DNA of 17,765 bases from JAVVEW01 sp032251045 (GTDB taxonomy: Bacteria > Pseudomonadota > Gammaproteobacteria > Methylococcales > Methylomonadaceae): the NCBI GenBank assembly GCA_032251045.1, contig JAVVEW010000051.1:1-17765 (forward strand). Direction: 5' to 3'. Positions 1-7,327 of the stretch are shown piece after piece; position 1 is the stretch's first letter, and every line of letters begins with the position of its first letter. The notes beneath the pieces were generated by a model that worked only from the letters and a program-made list of their open reading frames with translations, did not search any database and was not told the origin of the DNA. Made by a program: the position numbers and the translations under genes.

Positions 1-147
1 GTGGACTTCTTCAGCAAACCGGACGAAGTGAAGCGGATGAAGAAGGAAATCAAACGGGCGATTCTGGATTGTTCGTTTGGCGAGAAAGCCCCGGTTAACG
101 TGGTTCAGGACCGATTCATGGAGCTGGCGAAGAACAAGTTCAAATGA
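1..147 (+). CDS. hsdR: Type I restriction enzyme subunit R, C-terminal end (5' partial)
   Basis: The frame is open from base 1 to a TGA at 145-147 and gives 48 residues ending ...DRFMELAKNKFK. The composition and pattern (FFSKPDEVKRMKKEIKRAI, then a short loop, then a closing amphipathic helix ending in FMELA) match the helical C-terminus of HsdR. HsdR is the ATP-driven translocating and nucleolytic subunit of type I restriction-modification enzymes, which cleave unmodified foreign DNA. The helicase and nuclease domains, and the partner hsdM and hsdS genes, would lie upstream of the window and cannot be checked. The stop codon overlaps the next start (ATGA), so the two genes are probably translationally coupled. 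The assignment rests on only 48 residues. Confidence 0.75.
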   Translation: MDFFSKPDEVKRMKKEIKRAILDCSFGEKAPVNVVQDRFMELAKNKFK

Positions 148-869
148 TGACAGCACAGAAACCAGAATACCGGGACGGGCACGGCTTTATTGCCGAAGTC
201 ATCCGTACCCACCGCCGCAAGTCTGCGGATATTCGCGTGGAAGACGGTGCCGTGTCCGTCGTAGTGCCCGTTAGCACCCCTACTGAAAAGATTGACCAGC
301 TACTGGCCGCCAAACGCCGCTGGATCAAAGAAAAGATCACCCTGCACCGGGAAATGACACCCGCCAGCAGCAAACGCTATGTGTCTGGCGAAGCCTTCAG
401 CTATCTGGGGCGCAACTACCGACTGAAGGTTGAGGCGGGCAATTTTGCGCCTGTGAAGCTGTTGAACGGACGTTTGGTAGTCACCGTACCCAACGCCAAC
501 GGCATCGAACAGCCCCACATGGTCCGCAATGCCCTTGTGCGCTGGTACAAACGACAGGCTGAACAGAAGCTAACCGAGAAGGTAAACCGTTTTGCGCCGG
601 TGGTTGGCGTGGAGCCTGCCGGAGTGGGAATCCGCACCTTCAAATCCCGCTGGGGCAGCTGCACTGCCAAAGGCAAGCTGGAATTTAACTGGCAGATCAT
701 GATGACACCTAACCGGATGGGGGATTATGTGGTGATTCACGAGCTTTGCCATTTGATACGGCATGATCATTCCCCGGAGTTCTGGGGGGAAATGGCGCGG
801 GTGCTGCCGGAGTATCAACGGTGTCGTGAGTGGTTGCGAGATAATGCGGGGAAACTGATTTTTAGCTGA
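144..869 (+). CDS. YgjP/DUF45-family M48-like zinc metallopeptidase
   Basis: This 241-residue protein carries the YgjP-like (DUF45, WLM/SprT-like) signature. An RWGSC motif lies at residues 169-173, a zinc-binding HELCH at 199-203, and the third ligand is in HDHSPEFW (H209, with W214 closing the motif). The N-terminal half is a beta-rich region typical of the family. The predicted role is a cytoplasmic zinc-dependent protease; the substrate is unknown. It has no signal peptide. The start at 144 overlaps the stop of the HsdR frame by 4 nt (ATGA). A second ATG follows directly at 147, so the start could be one codon later. Genes of this family are often found next to type I restriction genes, which suggests a functional link, but none has been shown from this sequence. 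The family call is firm; the physiological role is not. Confidence 0.9.
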   Translation: MMTAQKPEYRDGHGFIAEVIRTHRRKSADIRVEDGAVSVVVPVSTPTEKIDQLLAAKRRWIKEKITLHREMTPASSKRYVSGEAFSYLGRNYRLKVEAGNFAPVKLLNGRLVVTVPNANGIEQPHMVRNALVRWYKRQAEQKLTEKVNRFAPVVGVEPAGVGIRTFKSRWGSCTAKGKLEFNWQIMMTPNRMGDYVVIHELCHLIRHDHSPEFWGEMARVLPEYQRCREWLRDNAGKLIFS

Positions 870-924
870 TCAGTAACAGCGGGTGGCCCATAATGTCCGC
901 AGGTCACCCAATGTGGTCGCTAGC

Positions 925-1216
925 CTAGAAACAGTGGTCCATCACAAACTGCCGACTTTTGACCACCCATTCCCGATAGTCATCTTGCTCGAACTCGCCC
1001 TGAATACCAGGGCACCCTTCAAAGAAATCCAGCAGCAAACAGGCGAAGTCGGAATCACGGTCAACGTGGGCAGCTTCACATGGCGCATCAAACACGCCGA
1101 GCACTTTGGGCGATGCCTTGATCTGGAAACGCTTCAATGGTCAAGGCGATTTGCATCAAGTCCGCCAATTCGGCTTCAGCTTGATGCACTGTCTTCCAAA
1201 AGCGACCTTGAAGACC
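925..1216 (-). pseudogene. Frameshifted hypothetical gene remnant
   Basis: On the minus strand a 70-codon frame (1137 to 925, TTG as the first usable codon) ends in a normal-looking acidic, aromatic-rich tail (DDYREWVVKSRQFVMDHCF). Directly upstream, a second frame (about 1216 to 1125) reads plausibly as WKTVHQAEAELADLMQIAL followed by TIEAF. The two frames differ by one base and join smoothly as ...TIEAF/QIKASPKVLGVFDA... if one C is removed from the TTTCCAG near 1125-1130. This looks like a small gene broken by a 1-nt insertion, with no clear start. I do not recognise the family. An open plus-strand frame overlaps it (see rejected items) and looks less protein-like. Confidence 0.4.
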
Positions 1217-1330
1217 TTATTCATGCGACTTCTGTTTTAGCGGGGTATTGCACATTATTGTTGAGAGCCTTGAAGGGTTACGCAGCTTCTTGGCATTTTA
1301 AGTCAGGGGGCTTGTAAATTGGCTTTTGCG

Positions 1331-1360
1331 CTGCCATATTTTAAGAAACTCTTGTACTAT
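1331..1360 (+). promoter_or_regulatory. Weak promoter candidate for the yccA-like gene
   Basis: CTGCCA (1331-1336) and TACTAT (1355-1360) are separated by 18 bases and match four and five of six sigma-70 consensus positions. They lie about 60 bases upstream of the yccA-like start. The match is modest and could be chance. Confidence 0.3.
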
Positions 1361-1409
1361 GTCAGGAGTCAGTTATTACGGTTCAACGCCGATTTTTTTC
1401 ACAACGCTT

Positions 1410-1415
1410 AAGGAG
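1410..1415 (+). promoter_or_regulatory. Ribosome binding site of the yccA-like gene
   Basis: AAGGAG lies 5 bases before the ATG at 1421. It fixes that codon as the start. Confidence 0.7.
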
Positions 1416-1420
1416 TCATC

Positions 1421-2089
1421 ATGAGAGAGCACGTTACGTTATCCCGTACCGAACCGGGTGTTTTGGCCACTAACAAGGTACTGAAAAACACTTATCTACT
1501 GCTGTCGATGACATTGTTGTTCAGCGCCTTGACCGCAGGCGCCGCAATGCTGTTGAATCTGCCGCACCCGGGCATGATTGTATCCATGGTCGGTTATTTC
1601 GCCCTGTTGTTCCTGACCCAGAAATTCAGTAATAGCGCTTGGGGTTTACTGTGGGTGTTTGCCCTGACTGGCTTCATGGGTTTGACGCTAGGTCCTATTC
1701 TGAATATGTATGTGCACGCATTCAGTAACGGCCACACACTGATTATGACCGCGCTGGGTGGTACCGGTGTGATTTTCCTTGGCCTGTCCGGTTATGCCTT
1801 GACCACGCGCAAGGATTTCAGCTTTATGGGCGGTTTTTTGATGGTGGGTATTCTGGTCGCCTTCTTGGCCGGTATTGGCGCGGTACTGCTGCAAATTCCA
1901 GGACTGGCTCTTGCCGTGTCGGCGATGTTTATCTTGCTGATGTCTGGCATGATATTGTTTCAAACCAGCCAGTTGATTCATGGTGGTGAAGATAACTACA
2001 TCATGGCCACCGTGTCACTGTACGTCTCTATCTACAACCTGTTCTTGAGCCTGCTGCAATTGCTGGGCGTGTTTGGTGGTGATGACTAA
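1421..2089 (+). CDS. yccA: Bax inhibitor-1/YccA family inner-membrane protein
   Basis: This 222-residue protein has a short polar N-terminus and then seven hydrophobic segments (from about residue 25 to the C-terminus), the layout of the BI-1/YccA (TMBIM) family. Its length is close to that of E. coli YccA (219). In E. coli, YccA sits in the inner membrane with HflK/HflC and is both a substrate and an inhibitor of the FtsH protease; the same role is likely here by family. The start is supported by AAGGAG at 1410-1415. The stop at 2087-2089 overlaps the start of a lipoprotein gene by 8 nt, so the two probably form a two-gene operon. The symbol is given by family resemblance; a different BI-1 paralogue is possible. 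Confidence 0.88.
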   Translation: MREHVTLSRTEPGVLATNKVLKNTYLLLSMTLLFSALTAGAAMLLNLPHPGMIVSMVGYFALLFLTQKFSNSAWGLLWVFALTGFMGLTLGPILNMYVHAFSNGHTLIMTALGGTGVIFLGLSGYALTTRKDFSFMGGFLMVGILVAFLAGIGAVLLQIPGLALAVSAMFILLMSGMILFQTSQLIHGGEDNYIMATVSLYVSIYNLFLSLLQLLGVFGGDD

Positions 2090-2651
2090 AACGCTAGGTA
2101 GTTGGTTGCTGTTACTGCTTTGGAGTGTGACAGGCTGCACGCCTGCCACGCCCGAGCAGGTTACGCAACAATTCTGGCAAGCCGCATTGGTCGGTGAGGC
2201 CGATGCGGCCCGTGTGTGGTTGAGTGCAGACAGCAGCGCGCATTTCGACCACAAGCCGCCGTTCAAAATGCCCAATGCCAAGGTGAGTACCGGCAAGATC
2301 ACCCTGGATCAAGAGCGCGCCGAAGTTATCACCGTGCTCGATCCAGGTCATGCGCAGCGCAGCCCTAGTCGTTTCGTGACTTTTCTGACCCGTGAACAGG
2401 GGCAGTGGCGGGTTGACTATGTAAAAACGCAGGCGCAAATGAGTCGAACGGTGTTGATTGACCTGTTTCAAAGCCTGGAAAACCTGGGTAATACCGTGCA
2501 GGAATATATCGACCAATCCATACCTATGCTGGAAAAACAGCTGCATGAATGGGGGCGCGACTTTTCCGATCAATTGAACCAGCTTCGCGAACGCTTGCCC
2601 GCACCCTCTACGCCGCCTGCGCCACAGCGTACACGCCCCGGCGTCGTTTAA
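2082..2651 (+). CDS. Putative outer-membrane or periplasmic lipoprotein (DUF4878-like)
   Basis: Starting at the ATG at 2082, this is a 189-residue protein with a short lysine-bearing N-terminus, a hydrophobic leucine/tryptophan core and a lipobox (VTGC, acceptor C19). It should be exported and lipidated. The mature part begins TPATPEQVTQQFWQAAL, followed by a compact alpha/beta region ending near residue 115 that resembles the NTF2-like DUF4878 lipoproteins. A helical stretch with glutamine and glutamate and a proline-rich tail follow. An upstream TTG at 2073 in the same frame would add three residues, but the ATG is preferred. It overlaps the yccA-like gene by 8 nt, which suggests coupled translation and perhaps a joint envelope role. 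No specific function is known to me; the domain call is a resemblance only. Confidence 0.75.
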   Translation: MTKTLGSWLLLLLWSVTGCTPATPEQVTQQFWQAALVGEADAARVWLSADSSAHFDHKPPFKMPNAKVSTGKITLDQERAEVITVLDPGHAQRSPSRFVTFLTREQGQWRVDYVKTQAQMSRTVLIDLFQSLENLGNTVQEYIDQSIPMLEKQLHEWGRDFSDQLNQLRERLPAPSTPPAPQRTRPGVV

Positions 2652-2970
2652 GCTCAATCTCACCTGGTCACGTTTGTGCTGCCGCCGACCGACTGATTGT
2701 CGTCATTCCCGCCTCATGTCGTTACCATGCTCCCAGCCTTGTAGCAATTATTGTTACCAGTCAGTGAGCCACTGTTTAGCAATGGCCGCCTGACCGATCG
2801 GAATACATTTTTAGATATTTAACTTAAGTGCCAGAGCTGCCAAGCGTTTTTGAGTGTTGTTCGGTAACTCCTGTCTTGCATGCTTTTGATGCAGTTGTCA
2901 TGTTCATGTGAAATCTTCGATTTTTCCGCTATAATCATGTTTTATCTTAAATTTTAACAGTGGATTAAAC
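2652..2970. other. Intergenic region before ftsK
   Basis: I see no gene in these 319 bases and no convincing terminator. The right end is AT-rich and carries the ftsK promoter candidate (TATAAT at 2930-2935). Confidence 0.6.
2930..2935 (+). promoter_or_regulatory. -10 element of the ftsK promoter
   Basis: A perfect TATAAT lies 35 bases upstream of the ftsK ATG. No good -35 hexamer is found at 16-18 bases (TGTGAA is the nearest), so an activator or another signal may help. It is the only strong promoter-like signal in this gap. Confidence 0.45.
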
Positions 2971-5226
2971 ATGTCTGCGGTCATTGACGACAAAACAGCA
3001 AAAGGTTTGAAGGAAACGCTGGCTTTGGCATTGTTGGCGTTCTCGTTGTACTTTCTGTTGGCCTTGGCATCTTTTGACATGGAAGATGCGGTTTGGACGC
3101 ACAGCGGCAATGTGCAAGCAGTGGTCAATGCCGGAGGTCCTGTGGGTGCCTGGCTGGCAGATGTTTGTTTCAGTTTGTTTGGTCTGGGCGCTTATTTACT
3201 GGCGGCCTGGATGTTATGGCGGGTTTATCAGGTATTCAGACCTCGTAACGGGGCGTTGCCAAAAAGCGCCATGGTGTTTTCCGGCCTGGGTTTTTTTGCC
3301 ACCATGACCGCACTGGCGGCGTTGTTGTATCTGCACTGGCCGCGTTTGGGGCCGGTATTACCGAATAATTCGGGGGGTATTCTCGGTCAGGAATGTGGCG
3401 ATGCCTTGGTGTTGTTGTTCGGAGAGGGCGGGGCCTCTTTGTTGTTGATTACCTTGCTGCTGGCCGGTATTACCCTGTTAACTGGTTTGTCCTGGCTGCA
3501 TTTACTGAGTCAAATTGGCGCGGGTGTATTATGGTTGTTTGCGCAGGCCATGCCCGCCTCTAAAGAGGCAGTTGACACCTATTCCGCTCCGGTACGTAAG
3601 GTTAGGCAGCCTAGGCCTAAAAAGGCTCGCGCCATCGAGTCAGTACCTGAGTCCGAGCCGGTTGCTGCGGTCACTATCAGCCCGCCTGCCCAGGTGGTCA
3701 AGGTGAAGCGCGGTCACTCGATTAAAGCGTTTCCGGATTTGAATCTATTAGACGATTATCAGCAAAAGGTCAAAGGCTACAGTCATGAGGCCTTGACCGA
3801 GATGTCACATAGGGTTGAAGAAATTTTGGCCGAATTCAATGTGCAGGTCGAGGTGGTTGCGGTTAACCCGGGGCCTGTCATTACCCGCTTCGAGCTGCAA
3901 CCCGCGCCTGGCGTGAAAGTCAGTCGAATCAGTGGCCTGGCCAAGGATTTGGCGCGTGCGCTATCAGTGCGGGCGGTGCGAATTGTTGAAATCATACCCG
4001 ACAAGCCCTTTATTGGCCTGGAAATACCCAATCAAGAGCGGGAAATGGTGGCGCTGAAGACGTTGCTGGCTTCCAAAGCTTTCGCCAATGCCAAAGGCGT
4101 GCTGACGCTGGCTTTAGGCAAGGATATTGCCGGCGCGCCCGTCGTTGCCGATCTGGCAAAAATGCCGCACGCATTAGTGGCAGGCACCACCGGTTCAGGT
4201 AAGTCAGTGGCTATCAATACCATGATTCTGAGCTTGTTGTATCGTGCCACACCTGACCAGGTCAGGTTGATCATGATCGATCCCAAAATGCTGGAATTGT
4301 CGGTTTATGAAGGTATTCCGCATCTGCTGACACCGGTGGTCACGGATATGAAGCAGGCACATAACGCTCTGCGTTGGGCGGTTGGCGAAATGGAGCGTCG
4401 CTACAAGCTCATGTCTAAGTTGGGCGTGCGCAATCTGGCCGGGTTCAACGATATGGTGACCGCAGCCCAACAGCAAGGCGCTCCGATCATGGATCCTTTA
4501 GCTGATTCAGCGCAACGGGTGGAGGGCGAGCCTGAACCGGTCTTAGAGGCTATGCCAGCGATTGTGATTGTCATCGATGAGTTGGCCGACATGATGATGA
4601 TTGTCGGCAAAAAAGTCGAAGAATCCATTGCTCGTCTGGCGCAAAAAGCTCGTGCCGCTGGCATTCATTTGATTCTGGCCACACAGCGTCCTTCGGTGGA
4701 TGTGTTGACCGGCCTGATCAAGGCCAATGTGCCCACGCGGATTTCCTTTCAGGTTTCCTCACGTATCGATTCGCGTACCGTACTCGATCAGGGCGGGGCG
4801 GAATCATTGTTAGGTAATGGCGATATGCTGTTCTTGCCGTCCGGCACCAGCATTCCTATTCGTGCTCATGGGGCATTTGTCGATGATCACGAAGTGCATA
4901 AGGTGGTTGAGTTCCTGAAGCAGACAGGTCCTGCCAATTATCTGGATGATATTACCCGGGAGCCTTTAGACGGTGCAGACGGAGGGTCTGGCGGTTACGC
5001 CAGTTTTGATGGCGATAATGAGCAGGATGCTTTGTATGATCAGGCGGTGGCGTTTGTTACCGAGTCACGCAAAGCGTCAATTTCCAGTGTGCAGCGCCGT
5101 TTCAAGATTGGTTACAACCGGGCGGCGCGCATGATTGAAGACATGGAGGCGGCAGGGGTGGTCACGCCTGCGGAAAGTAATGGCTCACGCGATGTGCTGG
5201 CGCCTCCTCCGGTTAACGCGGATTAG
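2971..5226 (+). CDS. ftsK: DNA translocase FtsK
   Basis: This 751-residue protein has the FtsK/SpoIIIE layout. Four hydrophobic segments lie in about the first 185 residues and anchor it at the division septum. A short basic linker follows (about 190-250, with PRPKKARA). The alpha/beta motor has the Walker A motif GTTGSGKS at 405-412 and a Walker B strand ending in D536-E537. The C-terminal winged-helix gamma domain (about 686-745) reads KOPS sequences and activates XerCD. The protein moves chromosome ends and promotes dimer resolution at dif during division. It is far shorter than E. coli FtsK (1329) because the long linker is missing, as in many bacteria. No lolA gene follows, unlike the common gammaproteobacterial order. 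The start at 2971 has only a weak ribosome binding site. Confidence 0.96.
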   Translation: MSAVIDDKTAKGLKETLALALLAFSLYFLLALASFDMEDAVWTHSGNVQAVVNAGGPVGAWLADVCFSLFGLGAYLLAAWMLWRVYQVFRPRNGALPKSAMVFSGLGFFATMTALAALLYLHWPRLGPVLPNNSGGILGQECGDALVLLFGEGGASLLLITLLLAGITLLTGLSWLHLLSQIGAGVLWLFAQAMPASKEAVDTYSAPVRKVRQPRPKKARAIESVPESEPVAAVTISPPAQVVKVKRGHSIKAFPDLNLLDDYQQKVKGYSHEALTEMSHRVEEILAEFNVQVEVVAVNPGPVITRFELQPAPGVKVSRISGLAKDLARALSVRAVRIVEIIPDKPFIGLEIPNQEREMVALKTLLASKAFANAKGVLTLALGKDIAGAPVVADLAKMPHALVAGTTGSGKSVAINTMILSLLYRATPDQVRLIMIDPKMLELSVYEGIPHLLTPVVTDMKQAHNALRWAVGEMERRYKLMSKLGVRNLAGFNDMVTAAQQQGAPIMDPLADSAQRVEGEPEPVLEAMPAIVIVIDELADMMMIVGKKVEESIARLAQKARAAGIHLILATQRPSVDVLTGLIKANVPTRISFQVSSRIDSRTVLDQGGAESLLGNGDMLFLPSGTSIPIRAHGAFVDDHEVHKVVEFLKQTGPANYLDDITREPLDGADGGSGGYASFDGDNEQDALYDQAVAFVTESRKASISSVQRRFKIGYNRAARMIEDMEAAGVVTPAESNGSRDVLAPPPVNAD

Positions 5227-5377
5227 CGGTTTAAGGCGGCCTGGTCAAGCGTTTTGATCATGGCGTTGCGGCAGAAAATGCGCAAGGCCATTGCCTGGAT
5301 GAGAGATTCGTGCCATTAACAGGTATGGAGCCTGAGCAAGCGCCTGATAACGGTCAGGGCATGGGGTGTCGATCATG

Positions 5378-5410
5378 ATGCTGGCGTGTTAGGTGCAGCA
5401 TATCTTTTTT
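5378..5410 (+). terminator. Weak Rho-independent terminator candidate after ftsK
   Basis: ATGCTG (5378-5383) can pair with CAGCAT (5396-5401) across a 12-base loop. Six T residues follow at 5405-5410 after a 3-base gap. The stem is short and the loop large, so this is only a candidate; it lies 150 bases past the ftsK stop. Confidence 0.33.
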
Positions 5411-5423
5411 CTGCGGCCAAGGT

Positions 5424-5451
5424 TTGGTTTGCTTGGGTTATCGCCTATAAT
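5424..5451 (+). promoter_or_regulatory. Sigma-70-like promoter for the skp operon
   Basis: TTGGTT (5424-5429) and a perfect TATAAT (5446-5451) are spaced by 16 bases. They lie about 80 bases upstream of the skp start and could drive skp-fabZ-lpxA-rnhB-dnaE. Confidence 0.5.
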
Positions 5452-5520
5452 TGATCGACTTTGGGTTTGGCGAGCTTGATTGAGTCAGACCTTATTCGCC
5501 CCGCCTTTCCGTTTCGATAA

Positions 5521-5526
5521 AAAGGA
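5521..5526 (+). promoter_or_regulatory. Ribosome binding site deciding the skp start
   Basis: AAAGGA lies 7 bases before the ATG at 5534. The following codons (MMKK, then a hydrophobic run) form a normal signal peptide. The longer frame from 5480 would bury that peptide. Confidence 0.65.
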
Positions 5527-5533
5527 ATTCTTC

Positions 5534-6031
5534 ATGATGAAAAAACTGGTCTTGTTGTTGAGTGTGTTTATGTTTGCTCCTCAGGTGCTTGCCGAGCTGA
5601 AAATCGGTTTCGTTAACATCCCTAAGGTTTTGGAAAAAGCCCCTCAAGCCGAGCAAGCCAAAAAACGTCTGGAGCAGGAATTTTCCCCGCGTGACAAGAA
5701 ATTGCTGGCTATACAGGAAGATATTAAACAGCTGGAAGAGCGTTTAACGCGTGATGGCGCGGTGATGAGCGAAAGTGAAAAACGTAAGCTCGAACGTGAC
5801 ATTCTGGCCAAGCAACGTGACCTGAAACGCGATCAACAAGAATTCAGTGAAGACTTTAACATTCGCCGCAATGAAGAGTTAGGCAAGTTGCAACGCCGGA
5901 TTGTCGAGGCCATTCGCGCCTTGGCCAAAGAGCAGGATTTTGATTTATTACTGACCGATGGTGTGATCCATGCAAGCAAGGCGGTGGATGTAACGGATGC
6001 GGTGCAAAAACGTTTATCTAAACTCGACTAA
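5534..6031 (+). CDS. skp: Periplasmic chaperone Skp/OmpH
   Basis: From 5534 the product has 165 residues. The first 20 are a Sec signal peptide (MMKK, hydrophobic core, cleavage after VLA). The mature part begins ELKIGFVNIPKVLEKAPQAE, the usual OmpH/Skp opening. A long charged coiled-coil of lysine, glutamate and arginine heptads (about 35-120) follows, and then a C-terminal strand region (FDLLLTDGVIHAS). Skp is a trimeric jellyfish-shaped holdase that carries unfolded outer-membrane proteins through the periplasm to the BAM complex. It is normally followed by lpxD; here fabZ comes 73 bases later. Confidence 0.92.
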   Translation: MMKKLVLLLSVFMFAPQVLAELKIGFVNIPKVLEKAPQAEQAKKRLEQEFSPRDKKLLAIQEDIKQLEERLTRDGAVMSESEKRKLERDILAKQRDLKRDQQEFSEDFNIRRNEELGKLQRRIVEAIRALAKEQDFDLLLTDGVIHASKAVDVTDAVQKRLSKLD

Positions 6032-6104
6032 TGACGACTGATAGGCCGGGTTCTGGCGCTATCGCGTTACCTCACAATACTAAAAAAGTACCACTTTGCT
6101 AACC

Positions 6105-6551
6105 ATGTCTATAACTTTGGATATAAAACAGATTCAAGATTTTTTGCCACACCGTTATCCGTTTTTGCTGGTTGATAGAGTGGTGGAATGCGAGCCAGGC
6201 GTCAGATTGCTGGCGATCAAAAATGTCACTTATAACGAACCTTTTTTTCAAGGGCATTTTCCGCACCTGCCAATCATGCCCGGGGTATTGATTCTGGAAG
6301 CTTTGGCACAGGCCACCGGTCTCTTAGCGTCTGAAACTGCGCCGGATGTTTTAGGTAAGGGCATGACCTATTACTTGGTCGGCATCGACAATGCCCGATT
6401 CAAGCGTCCGGTTGTCCCTGGCGACCAGTTAAAATTAGAGGCCCGATTTGTGCGTAGTAAACGCAACATCTGGTCATTCGATTGCCGTGCCGAAGTGGAT
6501 GGCGAATTTGTCGCCAGCGCCAATATCATGTGTGCCGCCGCCACGGATTGA
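6105..6551 (+). CDS. fabZ: 3-hydroxyacyl-ACP dehydratase FabZ
   Basis: The product has 148 residues from the ATG at 6105 (a TTG at 6096 in frame would add three). It has the hot-dog fold motifs of FabZ: LPHRYPFLLVDR near the start and GHFPHLPIMPGVLILEA, with catalytic H51 and E65. FabZ dehydrates 3-hydroxyacyl-ACP to trans-2-enoyl-ACP in fatty-acid elongation. It competes with LpxA for 3-hydroxyacyl-ACP, which explains their usual adjacency. No clear Shine-Dalgarno sequence precedes the ATG. The stop overlaps or nearly touches the lpxA start, so translation is probably coupled. Confidence 0.95.
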   Translation: MSITLDIKQIQDFLPHRYPFLLVDRVVECEPGVRLLAIKNVTYNEPFFQGHFPHLPIMPGVLILEALAQATGLLASETAPDVLGKGMTYYLVGIDNARFKRPVVPGDQLKLEARFVRSKRNIWSFDCRAEVDGEFVASANIMCAAATD

Positions 6552-6553
6552 TC

Positions 6554-7324
6554 TTGATTGACAACAAGGCTGTTATTGATCCGGGCGCCGAACTGGCCGA
6601 TGATGTTTCAGTCGGCCCGTTCAGCGTGATCGGCAAAGATGTCAGAATTGACTCGGGCACTGTGATCGGCCCGCATGTGGTGATCAAAGGATCTACCTAC
6701 ATTGGCCGCGACAACCACATTTTTCAATTTGCCTCGATTGGCGAAGACCCGCAAGACCGCAAATATGCCAATGAAACAACCCGTTTGCATATCGGCGATC
6801 ACAATCGCATTCGGGAATTCGTCACTATCCATCGTGGCACCGTGCAAGATCAGGCGCTGACCAGAATCGGCTCGCATAATTTGCTGATGGCCTATGTGCA
6901 TGTGGCTCATGATTGCCTGATCGGCGATCACGTGATCATGGCCAATGGCGCATCCCTGGCCGGCCATGTGCATCTGGATGATCATGCCATACTCGGCGGT
7001 TTTACCCTGGTGCATCAGTTCACCCAGATTGGCCAATACAGTTTTTCGGCCATGGGTAGTGCTATCACTCAGGATATTCCGCCGTTTGTCATGGTCGGTG
7101 GCAGGCCAACCCAGCCGCATGGCATCAATTCGGTGGGCATGGAACGCAATGGCATCCCCCCGGAAGCGATTCGCCTGATTCGCAAAGCCTATAAAATCCT
7201 CTACAAAATGAATCTCCGCCTGGAAGATGCCATTGAGCAAATCGAAGAACTGGCCGGTGACAGCGACGAGTTGTCGATCATGGTCAGCTTTCTGCGCAAT
7301 GTCACCCGGGGCATTCTGCGCTGA
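6554..7324 (+). CDS. lpxA: UDP-N-acetylglucosamine O-acyltransferase LpxA
   Basis: The product has 256 residues of left-handed beta-helix hexapeptide repeats (for example IGPHVVIKG, IGRDNHIFQFASIGE). The catalytic histidine is in VHVAHDC (H119, equal to E. coli H125). LpxA starts lipid A synthesis by moving a 3-hydroxyacyl chain from ACP to UDP-GlcNAc in the cytoplasm. Alignment to E. coli puts the start at the TTG at 6554 (encoding MIDNKAVIDP, like E. coli MIDKSAFVHP). Another TTG at 6548 is possible, and no ATG fits. Methionine 167 sits at the acyl-chain ruler position (E. coli G173, Pseudomonas M169), which predicts a short C10-like chain. The 3-nt gap to rnhB leaves no room for lpxB. Confidence 0.94.
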   Translation: MIDNKAVIDPGAELADDVSVGPFSVIGKDVRIDSGTVIGPHVVIKGSTYIGRDNHIFQFASIGEDPQDRKYANETTRLHIGDHNRIREFVTIHRGTVQDQALTRIGSHNLLMAYVHVAHDCLIGDHVIMANGASLAGHVHLDDHAILGGFTLVHQFTQIGQYSFSAMGSAITQDIPPFVMVGGRPTQPHGINSVGMERNGIPPEAIRLIRKAYKILYKMNLRLEDAIEQIEELAGDSDELSIMVSFLRNVTRGILR

Positions 7325-7327
7325 AAA

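Larger units (their letters stand above)
870..1420. other. Gene-poor interval between the metallopeptidase and yccA
   Basis: No intact gene is supported in these 551 bases. The stretch holds the frameshifted minus-strand remnant at 925-1216. From about 1320 it holds the leader of the yccA-like gene, with a weak promoter candidate and a clear ribosome binding site. Seen together with the restriction genes to the left, it may mark the edge of an accessory segment. Confidence 0.5.
5227..5533. other. Intergenic region between ftsK and skp
   Basis: No gene is supported. The region holds a weak terminator candidate (5378-5410), a promoter candidate (5424-5451) and the skp ribosome binding site. 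A frame open from 5480 into skp exists but is not the likely start. Confidence 0.6.

Noticed and set aside
883..1317. Plus-strand open frame of 144 codons from a GTG
   Set aside because: It has no ATG or ribosome binding site, and its composition is less protein-like than the minus-strand remnant it covers. It is more likely an antisense shadow, though this is not certain.
2112..2663. Minus-strand frame of 183 codons opposite the lipoprotein gene
   Set aside because: It lies entirely antisense to a gene with a clear lipobox and operon context, and its translation shows no recognisable motif.
6608..7240. Minus-strand frame of 210 codons opposite lpxA
   Set aside because: It is a histidine- and methionine-rich mirror of the hexapeptide repeats of LpxA and has no start signal.
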